DNA of 64,000 bases from Candidatus Saccharimonadota bacterium (GCA_028289245.1 JAQGGT010000004.1:363620-427619), one strand, 5' to 3'; counted from the stretch's first letter, positions 7,593 through 16,073 are shown. Numbers and translations are program-made. The notes: generated by a model from the sequence alone, not told the origin.

Positions 7593-8975
7593 ATGAAATC
7601 CTCACTTTACCGTCTGTTTGTAATCTTTATCAAACCACGCAGCCAGGATATTGAAGTCCAACGGCAGGAGTATGTCCTAAACGTGCTGCTCAGCGCCTTG
7701 GTGGTGCTGGCCGGGCTCGCAACGCTCTTGAGTGGAATTTACTTCTTTTCGCCAACTGTCGACCAAAGTAATGGCAGCTTCTTATTTACGGCCATATTCT
7801 TCATCGTTATCGGGGTGTTACTCCTCCTGTCGCGGCTGGGGCATTCCACTGTCTCGGGCATGGGCTTTATTTGCCTACTTGGTGTCGCGGCCCTGCAACT
7901 CACCTTTGCCTGGAGTTTTGATCTGCAACAAGCCTTGCTCACCTACGTCATGGTGATTATCGCCGCCAGCATTGTGCTGCGGGCCCGGCTAGCACTGATA
8001 CTCGGTGTCTGTATTAGCATCATATTATTGGTAGTCGGCCGCCTTCAGACCAACGGCAGCCTCCAGCCGGATATCAGCTGGAAAAAGTCCGGCCTGGACT
8101 TTGGGGATGCGCTCGGCTACGCCATTACGCTATTGATTATCGCTTTTGTATCATGGCTATCCAACCGCGAGATCGACCGCTCACTATCCCGGGCCCGCAA
8201 CAGCGAGGCCGCCCTCCTTAAAGAGCGCGACAACCTCGAGATAAAGGTGGCCGAGCGTACTCGCGAACTCGAAGAGACCCAGCTGGTTCGCCTGACCGAG
8301 CTGCGCCGTTTTGCCGAATTCGGCCGCCTAAGCGCCAATCTGCTACACGAGGTTGCCAACCCCCTGACGGCAGCATCGCTTAACCTGGAGCAGCTCAGCG
8401 AGGCCGAACACTCTAACTACGTGCACCAAGCCCAGCGCAGCCTACAGCAGCTAGAGCGCTATGTTGATGCCGCCCGCCGCCGGCTCCGTGGCCAGAGCGC
8501 CCTGGCTACTTTCTCTATCCGCCAAGAAGTCGAGCAGACCATGCGGGTTGTTGAGCCGTATGCTCGCGAGACGGGCGTGCGGGTAGAGGTGGCCATCGAG
8601 GGACAACCCAAACTGTATGGTGATGCCGTCAAGTTCTCACAGATCATCGCTAACTTGCTCGTCAACGCCATCGAGGCCTATCAAGGCATCAAACGTCCGG
8701 CGTCCGAGCCGCACATCGCCCTTACTATCAGTGGCAACCGGAAATCAATTACTTGTCGGGTGCAGGACTGGGGTAAAGGCATCCCCAAGGACGCCATCAG
8801 CCGGATCTTCGAACCTTTCTACACCACCAAAGTCGAAACCAACAAAAGTATGGGTATTGGCCTGTCGATGGTTAAGCAGTTTGTAGAAGAAGATTTTGAC
8901 GGCACTATCACCGCCGAAAGCGACGGCCACAGCACCAGCTTTGAGTGCATCCTTAAGAGCCAGGCCAGGTCGTAG
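7593..8975 (+). CDS. membrane sensor histidine kinase
   Basis: A 460-residue kinase. The N-terminal ~190 residues hold about six hydrophobic helices with almost no extracytoplasmic domain, suggesting intramembrane sensing. A coiled coil follows (about residues 200-230, ERDNLEIKVAERTRELEETQ). The dimerisation domain has the H-box LLHEVANPLT with phospho-acceptor His252. The ATPase domain shows the N-box NLLVNAIEAY, G1 DWGKGI, F-box FEPFYTTK and G2 MGIGLSM. TATAAT lies 11 nt before the ATG. The terpene-like gene starts 2 nt after the stop, so the two are cotranscribed. The partner is probably the regulator at 6693. Confidence 0.92.
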   Translation: MKSSLYRLFVIFIKPRSQDIEVQRQEYVLNVLLSALVVLAGLATLLSGIYFFSPTVDQSNGSFLFTAIFFIVIGVLLLLSRLGHSTVSGMGFICLLGVAALQLTFAWSFDLQQALLTYVMVIIAASIVLRARLALILGVCISIILLVVGRLQTNGSLQPDISWKKSGLDFGDALGYAITLLIIAFVSWLSNREIDRSLSRARNSEAALLKERDNLEIKVAERTRELEETQLVRLTELRRFAEFGRLSANLLHEVANPLTAASLNLEQLSEAEHSNYVHQAQRSLQQLERYVDAARRRLRGQSALATFSIRQEVEQTMRVVEPYARETGVRVEVAIEGQPKLYGDAVKFSQIIANLLVNAIEAYQGIKRPASEPHIALTISGNRKSITCRVQDWGKGIPKDAISRIFEPFYTTKVETNKSMGIGLSMVKQFVEEDFDGTITAESDGHSTSFECILKSQARS

Positions 8976-8977
8976 CC

Positions 8978-10867
8978 GTGCGCCGGGGTGGGGCATCGGC
9001 AGCGATTCGCAGCGGTGTTACCTACCTCCGAGGCCAGCAGGCCAATGATGGTTCCTTTCTCGGCCAAGCCAGCACTGCGCCCGATGACTTTCGGGACAGC
9101 CAGCTTCACTACACGGCTTTTTTTACCAGCCTAATCGCCAGCGTACTGCATACGGTGCCTGGCACCGTGCGCCTGCGCAATAAAGCTGTCACCTTTCTGT
9201 TGTTGCAAAAAACACCAGAGTGGACCTGGAACTATTGGCTACCTGGCAGCATCGATGACCAAACTCGCCCCTATCCGGACGATCTCGATGACACCGCCTG
9301 TGCGCTCAGTGCTATTAGCCTTACCAAACCGGCGCTGATTGATGGCCGGGTTTTGGGTTTTGTAGCTAAGCAGCTCATCAGTCAAGAAACCAAACCGAGT
9401 GGCCCCTACACCACCTGGCTCGTCCGCGAGCCGGCCGAACCAATCTGGAAAGACGTCGATGCAGCAGTAAATGCCAACATCGGTTATTTTCTATCCCTAC
9501 ACGACGTTACGCTCAAAGGATTGGAAGGCTATCTTGAGGATTGCCTGCGGCGCAGCGATCTACGTTCACCCTATTATTACGGCCAGGCTCCGACGCTGTA
9601 CTTTTTGGCCCGGTGGTACCGCGGGCCGCAGCTCCCCCGCTTACAACAACTCATCACACAACAGCTGGCGGCCAAAACTACTCCGCTCCAGCTAGCCCTG
9701 CTCGTACTAGCCGGTTGCCACGCGGGAGTACCGCGGGCCGCCCTGCAGGCCGCACACCAGTTATTGCTGGACAGCCAAACCGATGGTCATTGGCCGGCCA
9801 GTGCCTTTTATAACGAGCCGCCACGTCAGGGCCAAAACTGGTATGCCGGTTCGACTGCCCTAACCACTGCTTTTGCCGTCGCCGCGCTCGGGCTTTACGC
9901 CGAGTTTGGTCGTGCGGTTGCGCCGGTCGCCCACACCGCCGCCAGCAACAGCACTCCTAAGCCAGCTAGCGACTTAGCACAACTCTACGCCGACTACGTC
10001 GCGCGCCTGACTGCGGGTGACCGCGAAGGCAGTATTACCGCTATCGCCAGCAGTTTTGCCACGGCCTGCCAGCGCCCGGTCAGCCAAGCCACGGTAGACC
10101 ATTGCAACCGGGCCAGCCTCAATGGCTGGGTGGCCTACACTATTTACGACGACATCATGGACGACGCCAAAGATCGCCACCTACTAGGCGTCGCCAACTT
10201 CGCTCAACGCCAGCTGATAGGCGAATTTCGGGCTGCCGTACCCGGCAATACCGCCTTCGCCGCCGAGGTCCAAGCTGCCCTCGACACCATGGATAGCGTC
10301 AACACCTGGGAAGCGCAACACGCCCGAGCTGACGTGAGTAATGGCCTGCTCCAGCTGCCGCCCCTGCCGGACTACCATGACCTATCTACCTTAGCCGATC
10401 GATCCTGGGGCCATAGTTTGGCAGCCTCCGGAGTACTACACAGCCTAGGCCTGACAGCTGAAAGCCCGGAGCATCAGACCCTGCGCAGCTTTTTCCGGCA
10501 TTATTTAATAGCTCGCCAACTCAACGATGATGCCCACGATTGGGAAGAAGATGTGGCGGCCGGCCAGCTGACGGCCGTGGTGGTGATGCTCCTCCACGAT
10601 GCCGGATTATCCCAGGCCCATAGCCTCGTGCTGAACGATCAGCGCAGTTCGCTCAGGAACTGCTTCTGGCAAACGACTATCGATGGCGTCTGCGCGCTAA
10701 TTCTCGACCACCTCGCCCAGGCCCGTGTTGCCTTGGCAGCTTGCTCTGTGCTGCAAACTACTACCGTCATGGAGGGCTGGTTGGCTAATCTTGAGGCCTC
10801 CGCCCGACAGGCGCTTCATGAACGTAACGACGCCCAGGCGTTTATACATACTTACACTGGTATCTAA
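8978..10867 (+). CDS. fused class II terpene-cyclase-like and class I prenyl-synthase-like protein
   Basis: A 629-residue protein with two halves. The first ~310 residues are an alpha-barrel of the squalene/oxidosqualene cyclase or prenyltransferase type, with QW-like repeats (QQANDGSF and DSQTDGHWPASAFY) and an exact DLDDTA at residues 102-107, matching the DxDDTA acid motif of class II cyclases. The second half has a class I aspartate-rich motif DDIMD (391-395) in YTIYDDIMDDAKDRH and a later QLNDDAHDWEED (514-525), matching the two Mg-diphosphate motifs of prenyl synthases. It could make and cyclise an isoprenoid, but substrate and activity are inferred. The GTG start is 2 nt after the kinase stop. 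Confidence 0.7.
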   Translation: MRRGGASAAIRSGVTYLRGQQANDGSFLGQASTAPDDFRDSQLHYTAFFTSLIASVLHTVPGTVRLRNKAVTFLLLQKTPEWTWNYWLPGSIDDQTRPYPDDLDDTACALSAISLTKPALIDGRVLGFVAKQLISQETKPSGPYTTWLVREPAEPIWKDVDAAVNANIGYFLSLHDVTLKGLEGYLEDCLRRSDLRSPYYYGQAPTLYFLARWYRGPQLPRLQQLITQQLAAKTTPLQLALLVLAGCHAGVPRAALQAAHQLLLDSQTDGHWPASAFYNEPPRQGQNWYAGSTALTTAFAVAALGLYAEFGRAVAPVAHTAASNSTPKPASDLAQLYADYVARLTAGDREGSITAIASSFATACQRPVSQATVDHCNRASLNGWVAYTIYDDIMDDAKDRHLLGVANFAQRQLIGEFRAAVPGNTAFAAEVQAALDTMDSVNTWEAQHARADVSNGLLQLPPLPDYHDLSTLADRSWGHSLAASGVLHSLGLTAESPEHQTLRSFFRHYLIARQLNDDAHDWEEDVAAGQLTAVVVMLLHDAGLSQAHSLVLNDQRSSLRNCFWQTTIDGVCALILDHLAQARVALAACSVLQTTTVMEGWLANLEASARQALHERNDAQAFIHTYTGI

Positions 10868-10917
10868 GCATTAGCGGTGCACAAACTTGCCAGGGCGTAG
10901 TATAATTCTTGTAGCTT

Positions 10918-11412
10918 ATGGCTACTAATAACGGCAAGAATCTACCAGCTACTAAGGACATTGGGGCACCATCCGAGAGTAAAATCAGCCGACACCTGGT
11001 CGTGCTCTTACCGCTATTGGTGGCGCTTACTTTTAGCGTGAGCTACATGCGCATGGTCGACCAAACACCAAGCGGCTCTAGCAACGCAGTAAGTAGCGAT
11101 AAAACCAATACCAAGCCTACTAAGGCGACCACTCTCCAACCAGTCCAAAAGCCGAGTACGCCCACCTTATCACCAGACGTCCAGACCAGCAGTACGGTAC
11201 CTCCCACGGTCGACCCGACCGACACGGCGGCCGTAGTGAACAACAGCACATCTTCTACCGAGGCCTCCGGCCAAACCCAAGGCGCCACCGGCCTGCAAAA
11301 TAGCGACGTTGACACTACTAATAACAGCCTCCAACAAGCTGTCACTGGAATTCTCGACCCGCTGGGGCTTGATAAGCTGCTGATTAAACTTCCCCAAGCC
11401 TCCAAGAAATAA
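10918..11412 (+). CDS. membrane-anchored Thr/Ser-rich surface protein
   Basis: A 164-residue protein: a cytoplasmic N-terminus of about 28 residues, one transmembrane helix (HLVVLLPLLVALTFSVSYM, residues 28-46) and an external region that is almost entirely Thr, Ser, Pro and Asn. The C-terminus (VTGILDPLGLDKLLIKLP) could be an amphipathic helix. No domain recognised. TATAAT lies 11 nt before the ATG, leaving a leader of about 4 nt. It lies 50 bp after the terpene-like gene. Confidence 0.72.
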   Translation: MATNNGKNLPATKDIGAPSESKISRHLVVLLPLLVALTFSVSYMRMVDQTPSGSSNAVSSDKTNTKPTKATTLQPVQKPSTPTLSPDVQTSSTVPPTVDPTDTAAVVNNSTSSTEASGQTQGATGLQNSDVDTTNNSLQQAVTGILDPLGLDKLLIKLPQASKK

Positions 11413-11440
11413 ACTATTTACTTACTTTAAGTAAATAGTT
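11412..11440. promoter_or_regulatory. palindromic operator, probable MarR autoregulation site
   Basis: A perfect inverted repeat with arms AACTATTTACTTA and TAAGTAAATAGTT around a CTT centre (13+3+13). It overlaps the promoter TTTACT (11417-11422), 17 nt, TATACT (11440-11445) of the MarR gene. Binding here would block RNA polymerase, so it is a natural site for autoregulation. No U-tract follows, so it is not a simple terminator. Confidence 0.75.
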
Positions 11441-11445
11441 ATACT
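11440..11445 (+). promoter_or_regulatory. -10 of leaderless marR promoter
   Basis: TATACT is 6 nt before ATG 11452, with -35 TTTACT 17 nt upstream inside the palindrome. Confidence 0.65.
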
Positions 11446-11451
11446 GGAGCT

Positions 11452-11928
11452 ATGGTTACCGGAACCGAAACCACGAATATAGTAGCTACCTGCCTGCACG
11501 ACTTATTCAAATCGATGCGCCGGCCACAGGTATGGAGCGCTGTGACTAAGCAGGCTGGCGTCGACATCGACCGACCGGGCTTTTCACTATTGGCGGTACT
11601 CTATCACACCGAAAAAGGTAGCTGGAAACTGCACGACATCGCTGCCGCACTAGGGGTCGAAGCACCCTCAGTCACCCGCAAAGCCCAACAGCTGGAGCGC
11701 GATGGTTTGGTGATGCGCGTGCCGGACGACAAGGACGGGCGAGCTGTCCGTCTACGGCTCACCGAGGCTGGCGCGGCGATCCATCACAAAATCAAAGCTG
11801 TCCAAATGGCGCTCTACGAGCAAGCCCTCAGTGGCTGGAGCGACCACGACAAGCAAACGCTGGCCCAGCTGATGGAGCGGATGACATCGGACATCGCCAG
11901 CGCCCAAGATACCTTCGCCAAAGATTAA
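11452..11928 (+). CDS. MarR-family transcriptional regulator
   Basis: A 158-residue winged-helix repressor. Its core has FSLLAVLYHTEKGSWKLHDIAAALGVEAPSVTR (recognition helix APSVTRKAQQLERDG) and the wing VPDDKDGRAVRLRLTEAG, both typical of MarR. Such proteins repress exporters and release on binding phenolic or lipophilic ligands. The MFS exporter follows by 24 bp, and a perfect palindrome overlaps its own promoter, so regulator and pump probably form an inducible operon. Confidence 0.92.
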   Translation: MVTGTETTNIVATCLHDLFKSMRRPQVWSAVTKQAGVDIDRPGFSLLAVLYHTEKGSWKLHDIAAALGVEAPSVTRKAQQLERDGLVMRVPDDKDGRAVRLRLTEAGAAIHHKIKAVQMALYEQALSGWSDHDKQTLAQLMERMTSDIASAQDTFAKD

Positions 11929-11952
11929 ACAAAATTATTATAAGGAGCATGC

Positions 11953-13521
11953 ATGAAATTATTTAAGAAATCGAGCAGCCAGGCCGTCGTCCACGACGGT
12001 TCGCGCGAGCTCGACCACGGTGAGATTATGGTGATTATCACCGCCCTGATGCTGGCGATGTTTTTGGCCGCCCTCGACCAGACCATTGTCTCCACCGCCC
12101 TGCCGAAGATCGCCCGAGAGCTCAACGGCCTCAGCGAATATTCGTGGGTGGCTACATCCTACCTGCTCACTAGTGCCATCGCCACTCCGATCTACGGCAA
12201 AATCAGCGACATGTTTGGTCGCAAAAAAATCTTTATGGCTTCCATCACCCTGTTCCTGGTTGGCTCGGCCCTCTGCGGCCTCAGCCAGAACATGGGACAA
12301 CTGATCCTTTTCCGCGGCATCCAAGGCCTCGGTGGTGGTGGTATCTTCAGTTTGGCACTGGCTATTGTCGGTGACATCGTGCCGCCCAGTAAGCGTGGCC
12401 GCTACCAAGGTTACTTTGGTGCCGTCTTCGGTGTTTCTAGCGTGGCCGGCCCGTTGCTTGGCGGCCTGATCACCGACCACCTATCGTGGCGCTGGATCTT
12501 CTACATCAACCTGCCCATCGGTATCCTGGCTCTGGCCGCCATTTCGGCCCGCCTGCACCTGCCGGTCCGCAAAACCGACCACCAGGTTGATTACGCCGGT
12601 GCCTTGTTACTAGCGGCTACTGCCGGCTCGCTGCTGCTGACGCTCGTCTGGGGTGGTACTAAGTACGCTTGGGGCTCGCACACCATTGTCGGCCTCATGA
12701 TCGGCTTCGTGGTTGCCTTAGCCGCATTTTTGGCACGCGAGACCAAAGCCGCCGAGCCGATCATTCCGCTCCGCTTATTTAAGAACGGTATTTTCCGGGT
12801 CTCCACCATCCTCAGTCTGCTGTCTGGCATGGTAATGTTTGGCGCCATTTTGTTCCTGCCCCAGTACCAGCAACTGGTTCGCGGCGAATCAGCCACCGCC
12901 TCTGGCCTACTGATGACGCCACTGGTCTTTGGACTGCTGGCCGCCTCGATCACCTCGGGCCGTCTCATTAGCAAGCTCGGTCGGTACCGGATGTTCCCAA
13001 TCGTGGGTACGCTGGGCGTCATCCTCGGCTTCTTCCTGTTTAGCCACATCAGCATGACCACCAGCCACTTCATCCTGTCACTGTGGATGATCGTCCTGGG
13101 GCTCGGTATCGGCTCCTTCATGCAGGTCATGACTTTGGCCACCCAGAACGCTGTCAAGCGCGAAGATCTCGGCTCGGCTACGTCGGTCGTCGTGTTTGCT
13201 CGAACTATTGGTAGCTCACTCGGTGCCGCAATATTCGGCGCCATCCTGACCGCCCGTCTCAACTACCACCTGAAAGGCATTGATGCCAGCGGCGTCCAAG
13301 TTAATGCTAATAACCTCAGCTCGAGCATTGGCCAGGCCGGTAAGAGCCACCCTGAGGTGGTCCACACCATTCTCCAGGCCTTCAGCCTATCGTTCCGGGA
13401 CGTCTTCCTCTACGCCATACCGTTCGCGATTGCCGCTTTCATTGCATCACTCTTCCTGAAGGACGCCAAACTGCGCGGCGGCAAAGACGAAGCCCACACG
13501 ATGTCACCAGCCGTCGAGTAG
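11953..13521 (+). CDS. MFS multidrug exporter, DHA2 (EmrB/QacA) family
   Basis: A 522-residue, probably 14-TM drug:proton antiporter. The signature LDQTIVSTALPKIARELNG is in helix 1, GKISDMFGRKKIFMASI is motif A, and GPLLGGLITDHLSWRWIFYI is the motif C region. The C-terminus is charged and cytoplasmic. AAGGAG is 5 nt before the ATG. Cotranscription with marR indicates ligand-induced export. It differs in sequence from the exporter at 1214, so the two are not a recent duplication. Confidence 0.92.
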   Translation: MKLFKKSSSQAVVHDGSRELDHGEIMVIITALMLAMFLAALDQTIVSTALPKIARELNGLSEYSWVATSYLLTSAIATPIYGKISDMFGRKKIFMASITLFLVGSALCGLSQNMGQLILFRGIQGLGGGGIFSLALAIVGDIVPPSKRGRYQGYFGAVFGVSSVAGPLLGGLITDHLSWRWIFYINLPIGILALAAISARLHLPVRKTDHQVDYAGALLLAATAGSLLLTLVWGGTKYAWGSHTIVGLMIGFVVALAAFLARETKAAEPIIPLRLFKNGIFRVSTILSLLSGMVMFGAILFLPQYQQLVRGESATASGLLMTPLVFGLLAASITSGRLISKLGRYRMFPIVGTLGVILGFFLFSHISMTTSHFILSLWMIVLGLGIGSFMQVMTLATQNAVKREDLGSATSVVVFARTIGSSLGAAIFGAILTARLNYHLKGIDASGVQVNANNLSSSIGQAGKSHPEVVHTILQAFSLSFRDVFLYAIPFAIAAFIASLFLKDAKLRGGKDEAHTMSPAVE

Positions 13522-13526
13522 CCCTG

Positions 13527-13853
13527 CTACTTGGCGAGCTTGGGCCAGACGACCTTGGCGACGACGTCACGCTTGGACAGCCAGCCAAAATGGCGGCTGT
13601 CCGTGCTGGCCGAGAGATTGTCGCCAATCACAAACAGTTTGCCCTGCTCAACCCGCTCGATACGTTTGATCTTCTCGCGGCCTTGATGCCGAAAGATAAT
13701 CACCTGACCCGGCTTGAGGTGGCGCTTAAACAGCGGTGAGGCTAGCAACAGCTGCCCCGGGTGTAGTTTGGGGCTCATGCTGCCGCCGACGACGCGGCGC
13801 ATCATAAAGTATTTAGGCTTTTTTCGTTGCCCAGAAAATATCTGCAAGTTCAT
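13527..13853 (-). CDS. sodX: S26 peptidase, Ni-SOD maturation protease type
   Basis: A 108-residue signal-peptidase-I-like protein. The nucleophile Ser is in GGSMSPKLHPGQ and the general-base Lys is in GREKIKRIERV; VIGDNLSASTDSRHFG is the box E motif. There is no membrane anchor, as in the proteases that remove the short leader of Ni-superoxide dismutase. The start at 13853 has GGAG 7 nt upstream inside sodN, giving a 41-nt overlap; an alternative start is the ATG at 13805 after the sodN stop. Adjacency to sodN makes the function call strong. Confidence 0.88.
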   Translation of the reverse strand: MNLQIFSGQRKKPKYFMMRRVVGGSMSPKLHPGQLLLASPLFKRHLKPGQVIIFRHQGREKIKRIERVEQGKLFVIGDNLSASTDSRHFGWLSKRDVVAKVVWPKLAK

Positions 13854-14196
13854 CGATTTGCTCCAATAATTTATCGGCTTCTTCGACCTCGAGGTGGTGT
13901 TTGCACTCGCCGGCCTGCTTGATAGCGTGCCAGAACTTGTCGTGCAAATCCGGATACTGTTCGAGGTGTTCCGGTTTGAAATAGTCGGCCCACAGCACCA
14001 TCAAGTGATGCTTGACCAACTCGGCTCGCTCCTCTTTAATGACGATGGCCCGAATTTTGTTGTGCTCGTCAAAACCCTCATATTTTTCCATGATGGCTTT
14101 GATGCTCTGAGCTTCAATTTTGGCCTGCGCTGGATCGTAGACTCCACACGGCAGGTCGCAGTGAGCATAGACGGGTTTAATCGAAAATAGCTTCAT
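13813..14196 (-). CDS. sodN: nickel superoxide dismutase
   Basis: A 127-residue NiSOD that dismutes superoxide. The nickel hook motif HCDLPCGVYDP follows an 11-residue leader (MKLFSIKPVYA). Cleavage after Ala11 would expose His12 as the new N-terminal Ni ligand, with Cys13 and Cys17 as the thiolates. The rest is the four-helix bundle (QSIKAIMEKY, ELVKHHLMVLWADYFKPEHL, FWHAIKQAGECKHH). The ATG at 14196 is supported by GGAGG 7 nt upstream. It is overlapped by the gene for its maturation protease. Confidence 0.96.
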   Translation of the reverse strand: MKLFSIKPVYAHCDLPCGVYDPAQAKIEAQSIKAIMEKYEGFDEHNKIRAIVIKEERAELVKHHLMVLWADYFKPEHLEQYPDLHDKFWHAIKQAGECKHHLEVEEADKLLEQIDELADIFWATKKA

Positions 14197-14330
14197 GTTG
14201 GCGCCTCCAGTTATGACTCTATTATACTGCAACTACCCATACAGGTTGTAAAGATACTTACTCCTCTGTTTCAGAAATTTGTACAAAAATCGAATAAGTG
14301 TATTATTAAGCCATAAATAAGAGGTACGTT

Positions 14331-14873
14331 ATGCCCCCACTCGGTCCAGAATTCGACACCTTTAAAGCCCGTAACCGTAACCGCATTCGCGCCATCAAGT
14401 CACAAGAGCAACGCCTCGCCGAGACAGCCCATAGCTTGCTCCCAAAGCCAGCCAAACCCCGGGCGCTGCGGGTTATCAAAGATAAAATTATGCCACCCAC
14501 TAGTTTTGACACACCACACACTCCCACTGCCTACTATCGCGCCGGGGGCTTGGCGAGTGATTATCTAATGTCGGCCTACTTTTCACAGGTTTACGGTGGG
14601 GTATTGTTTACCCGTTTAGCTCACTTTAGCATAGGCACCGGCATTATGCGCGGCGTCGGCCCCATTCAGCCGCGCGCCATCATAACCAAATCAGAGTTTT
14701 TCGGAAATCCAGTCATGCCGCTCAGCGAAGCCGGTCACCTCGTGGACCCAAGCGCTCTGACGCTGACGCAGCGCGAAGCCTTCGTTCAAGACCTCACCGA
14801 AACGATTGACCTAATCAGAGCCGTGGTAGAAGCCGAAGCTAGTCAGGAAAGTTCGCTTCCAGCCGCAAACTAA
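14331..14873 (+). CDS. unknown protein, 180 aa
   Basis: A soluble protein with a basic, helical N-terminus (KARNRNRIRAIKSQEQRLAE), a middle part with HTPTAYYRAGGLASDYLM and GGVLFTRLAHFSIGTGIM, and a C-terminal acidic helix. No family recognised and no catalytic pattern. AGAGG lies 7 nt before the ATG. The 3' end overlaps the convergent gene by 35 bp. Confidence 0.65.
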   Translation: MPPLGPEFDTFKARNRNRIRAIKSQEQRLAETAHSLLPKPAKPRALRVIKDKIMPPTSFDTPHTPTAYYRAGGLASDYLMSAYFSQVYGGVLFTRLAHFSIGTGIMRGVGPIQPRAIITKSEFFGNPVMPLSEAGHLVDPSALTLTQREAFVQDLTETIDLIRAVVEAEASQESSLPAAN

Positions 14874-15384
14874 GCTCGGCCAGCTCGGCGGCATTGACGG
14901 TCGCCAGTCCCAACTCATCCGCCTCGCCTTCAGACTGCAAAAAATTAAGCAGAATATCGGCAGCTCGTTTGCCGCCGTCGGACTCCAACATATCTTTGAT
15001 GCCAATTACGTCAGCTTCGGCTTCGGTGCAACCGGTCTGGGCCATAATTGACGCTTGCCGCAACTCGTATTCCGTCTCCGTTCTTAGCTCTTTATTCAGG
15101 GCTAGCAGCATGGCCTCTTCGCCAGATATTGTCTCAACATGCTTAGATATCTCGCCCGTAGGGTGTAGAACGTAATCCGTATAGACGATATCGCTGTCGC
15201 CTTGGGCGATCGCGACGGTCTCTTCGATGGTTAGACACAGCAGGCCATCATCTTCATACACCTTCATCGCTGGGTCGATAGGGTTCTTGCTTAATGCACC
15301 GCGTAGCTTGGCGCCAAACAAGGCGATGGCTTCATCGCTGGGCGGTTGGCTGTCATACGATTGGGGGCTATATTCACCGCTCAT
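14839..15384 (-). CDS. unknown acidic protein, 181 aa
   Basis: An acidic soluble protein. I take the ATG at 15384 rather than a longer frame running into trmD, because a clear promoter (TTGCCA, 17 nt, TATCGT) ends 7 nt before it. The sequence has DEAIALFGAKLRGALSKNP, then a beta-rich part (KVYEDDGLLCLTIEETVAIA, YTDYVLHPTGEI) and a helical C-terminus. No domain recognised. Confidence 0.7.
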   Translation of the reverse strand: MSGEYSPQSYDSQPPSDEAIALFGAKLRGALSKNPIDPAMKVYEDDGLLCLTIEETVAIAQGDSDIVYTDYVLHPTGEISKHVETISGEEAMLLALNKELRTETEYELRQASIMAQTGCTEAEADVIGIKDMLESDGGKRAADILLNFLQSEGEADELGLATVNAAELAELSLRLEANFPD

Positions 15385-15391
15385 AACAGAT

Positions 15392-15420
15392 ACGATACAC
15401 GCACCTAGAAGTTCTGGCAA
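15392..15420 (-). promoter_or_regulatory. leaderless promoter
   Basis: On the minus strand TTGCCA (15415-15420), 17 nt, TATCGT (15392-15397), then 7 nt to ATG 15384. It is just upstream of the trmD stop, so the downstream gene has its own start site. Confidence 0.65.
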
Positions 15421-15422
15421 CC

Positions 15423-16073
15423 TTATGCCGATTGGCTGTTGGCGGCTCGCCACTTGGCGATTTCGGCATGATTGCCGCTCAGCAGCACCGGTGGCACTGG
15501 CCGACCGTCGTAATTCTCCGGGCGCGTATACTGCGGAAACTCGATGTTGACGTCGTCGTCCTGGAAGGACTCGATTTCGGTGCTGGTTTCGCCGCCGAGG
15601 ACGCCAGGCAGTAGCCGTACGACGCTGTCGATGAGGATCATGGCCGGCAGCTCGCCGCCGGTGAGTACGTAGTTACCAATGTAGAACTGGCGGTCGACCC
15701 ATTCGGTGATGCGCTCGTCGTAGCCCTCGTAGCGCGGGCAAATAATAACCATACCTTCGGCCGCGGCGGCGATTTGCTTGGCCTGGGACTGTTTGTAGAG
15801 CGTTCCGCGCGGCGTCGGCAGGTAGACTTTGGCACCCGGGTCATTAGCCTTGGCCGTTTCGATCGCTTTGAGCAGCGGCTCGACCATCAACAGCATGCCA
15901 TCACCACCGCCATACGGCGTGTCGTCCACCTGGTGGCGCAGTCCCAACCCATATTCGCGTAAATTAATGTACGAATACTCGACAATGCCGCGATCGCTGG
16001 CCTTCCACAGCATGCTGGTAGCCAGGACGCCCTCGAACATTTCCGGGAACAACGTAATAATCTGTATCTTCAT
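15423..16073 (-). CDS. trmD: tRNA (guanine37-N1)-methyltransferase
   Basis: A 216-residue SPOUT methyltransferase that makes m1G37 in tRNAs reading CNN and some GGN codons, preventing frameshifts. Diagnostic stretches are MKIQIITLFPEMF, QVDDTPYGGGDGML, CPRYEGYDERI and YVLTGGELPAMILID, which forms the trefoil-knot SAM pocket. It is slightly shorter than the usual ~240 residues. It is separated from rpsP and khpA by the large gene at 16175, unlike the usual rpsP-khpA-rimM-trmD order. TATAAT lies 9 nt before the ATG. Confidence 0.95.
   Translation of the reverse strand: MKIQIITLFPEMFEGVLATSMLWKASDRGIVEYSYINLREYGLGLRHQVDDTPYGGGDGMLLMVEPLLKAIETAKANDPGAKVYLPTPRGTLYKQSQAKQIAAAAEGMVIICPRYEGYDERITEWVDRQFYIGNYVLTGGELPAMILIDSVVRLLPGVLGGETSTEIESFQDDDVNIEFPQYTRPENYDGRPVPPVLLSGNHAEIAKWRAANSQSA

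Noticed and set aside
11412..11440. Palindrome as terminator of the 10918 gene
   Set aside because: No U-run follows and the arms contain the promoter of the MarR gene; operator is the better reading.
1214..13521. The two DHA2 exporters as a tandem duplication
   Set aside because: They share family motifs only and differ in length, loops and neighbours.
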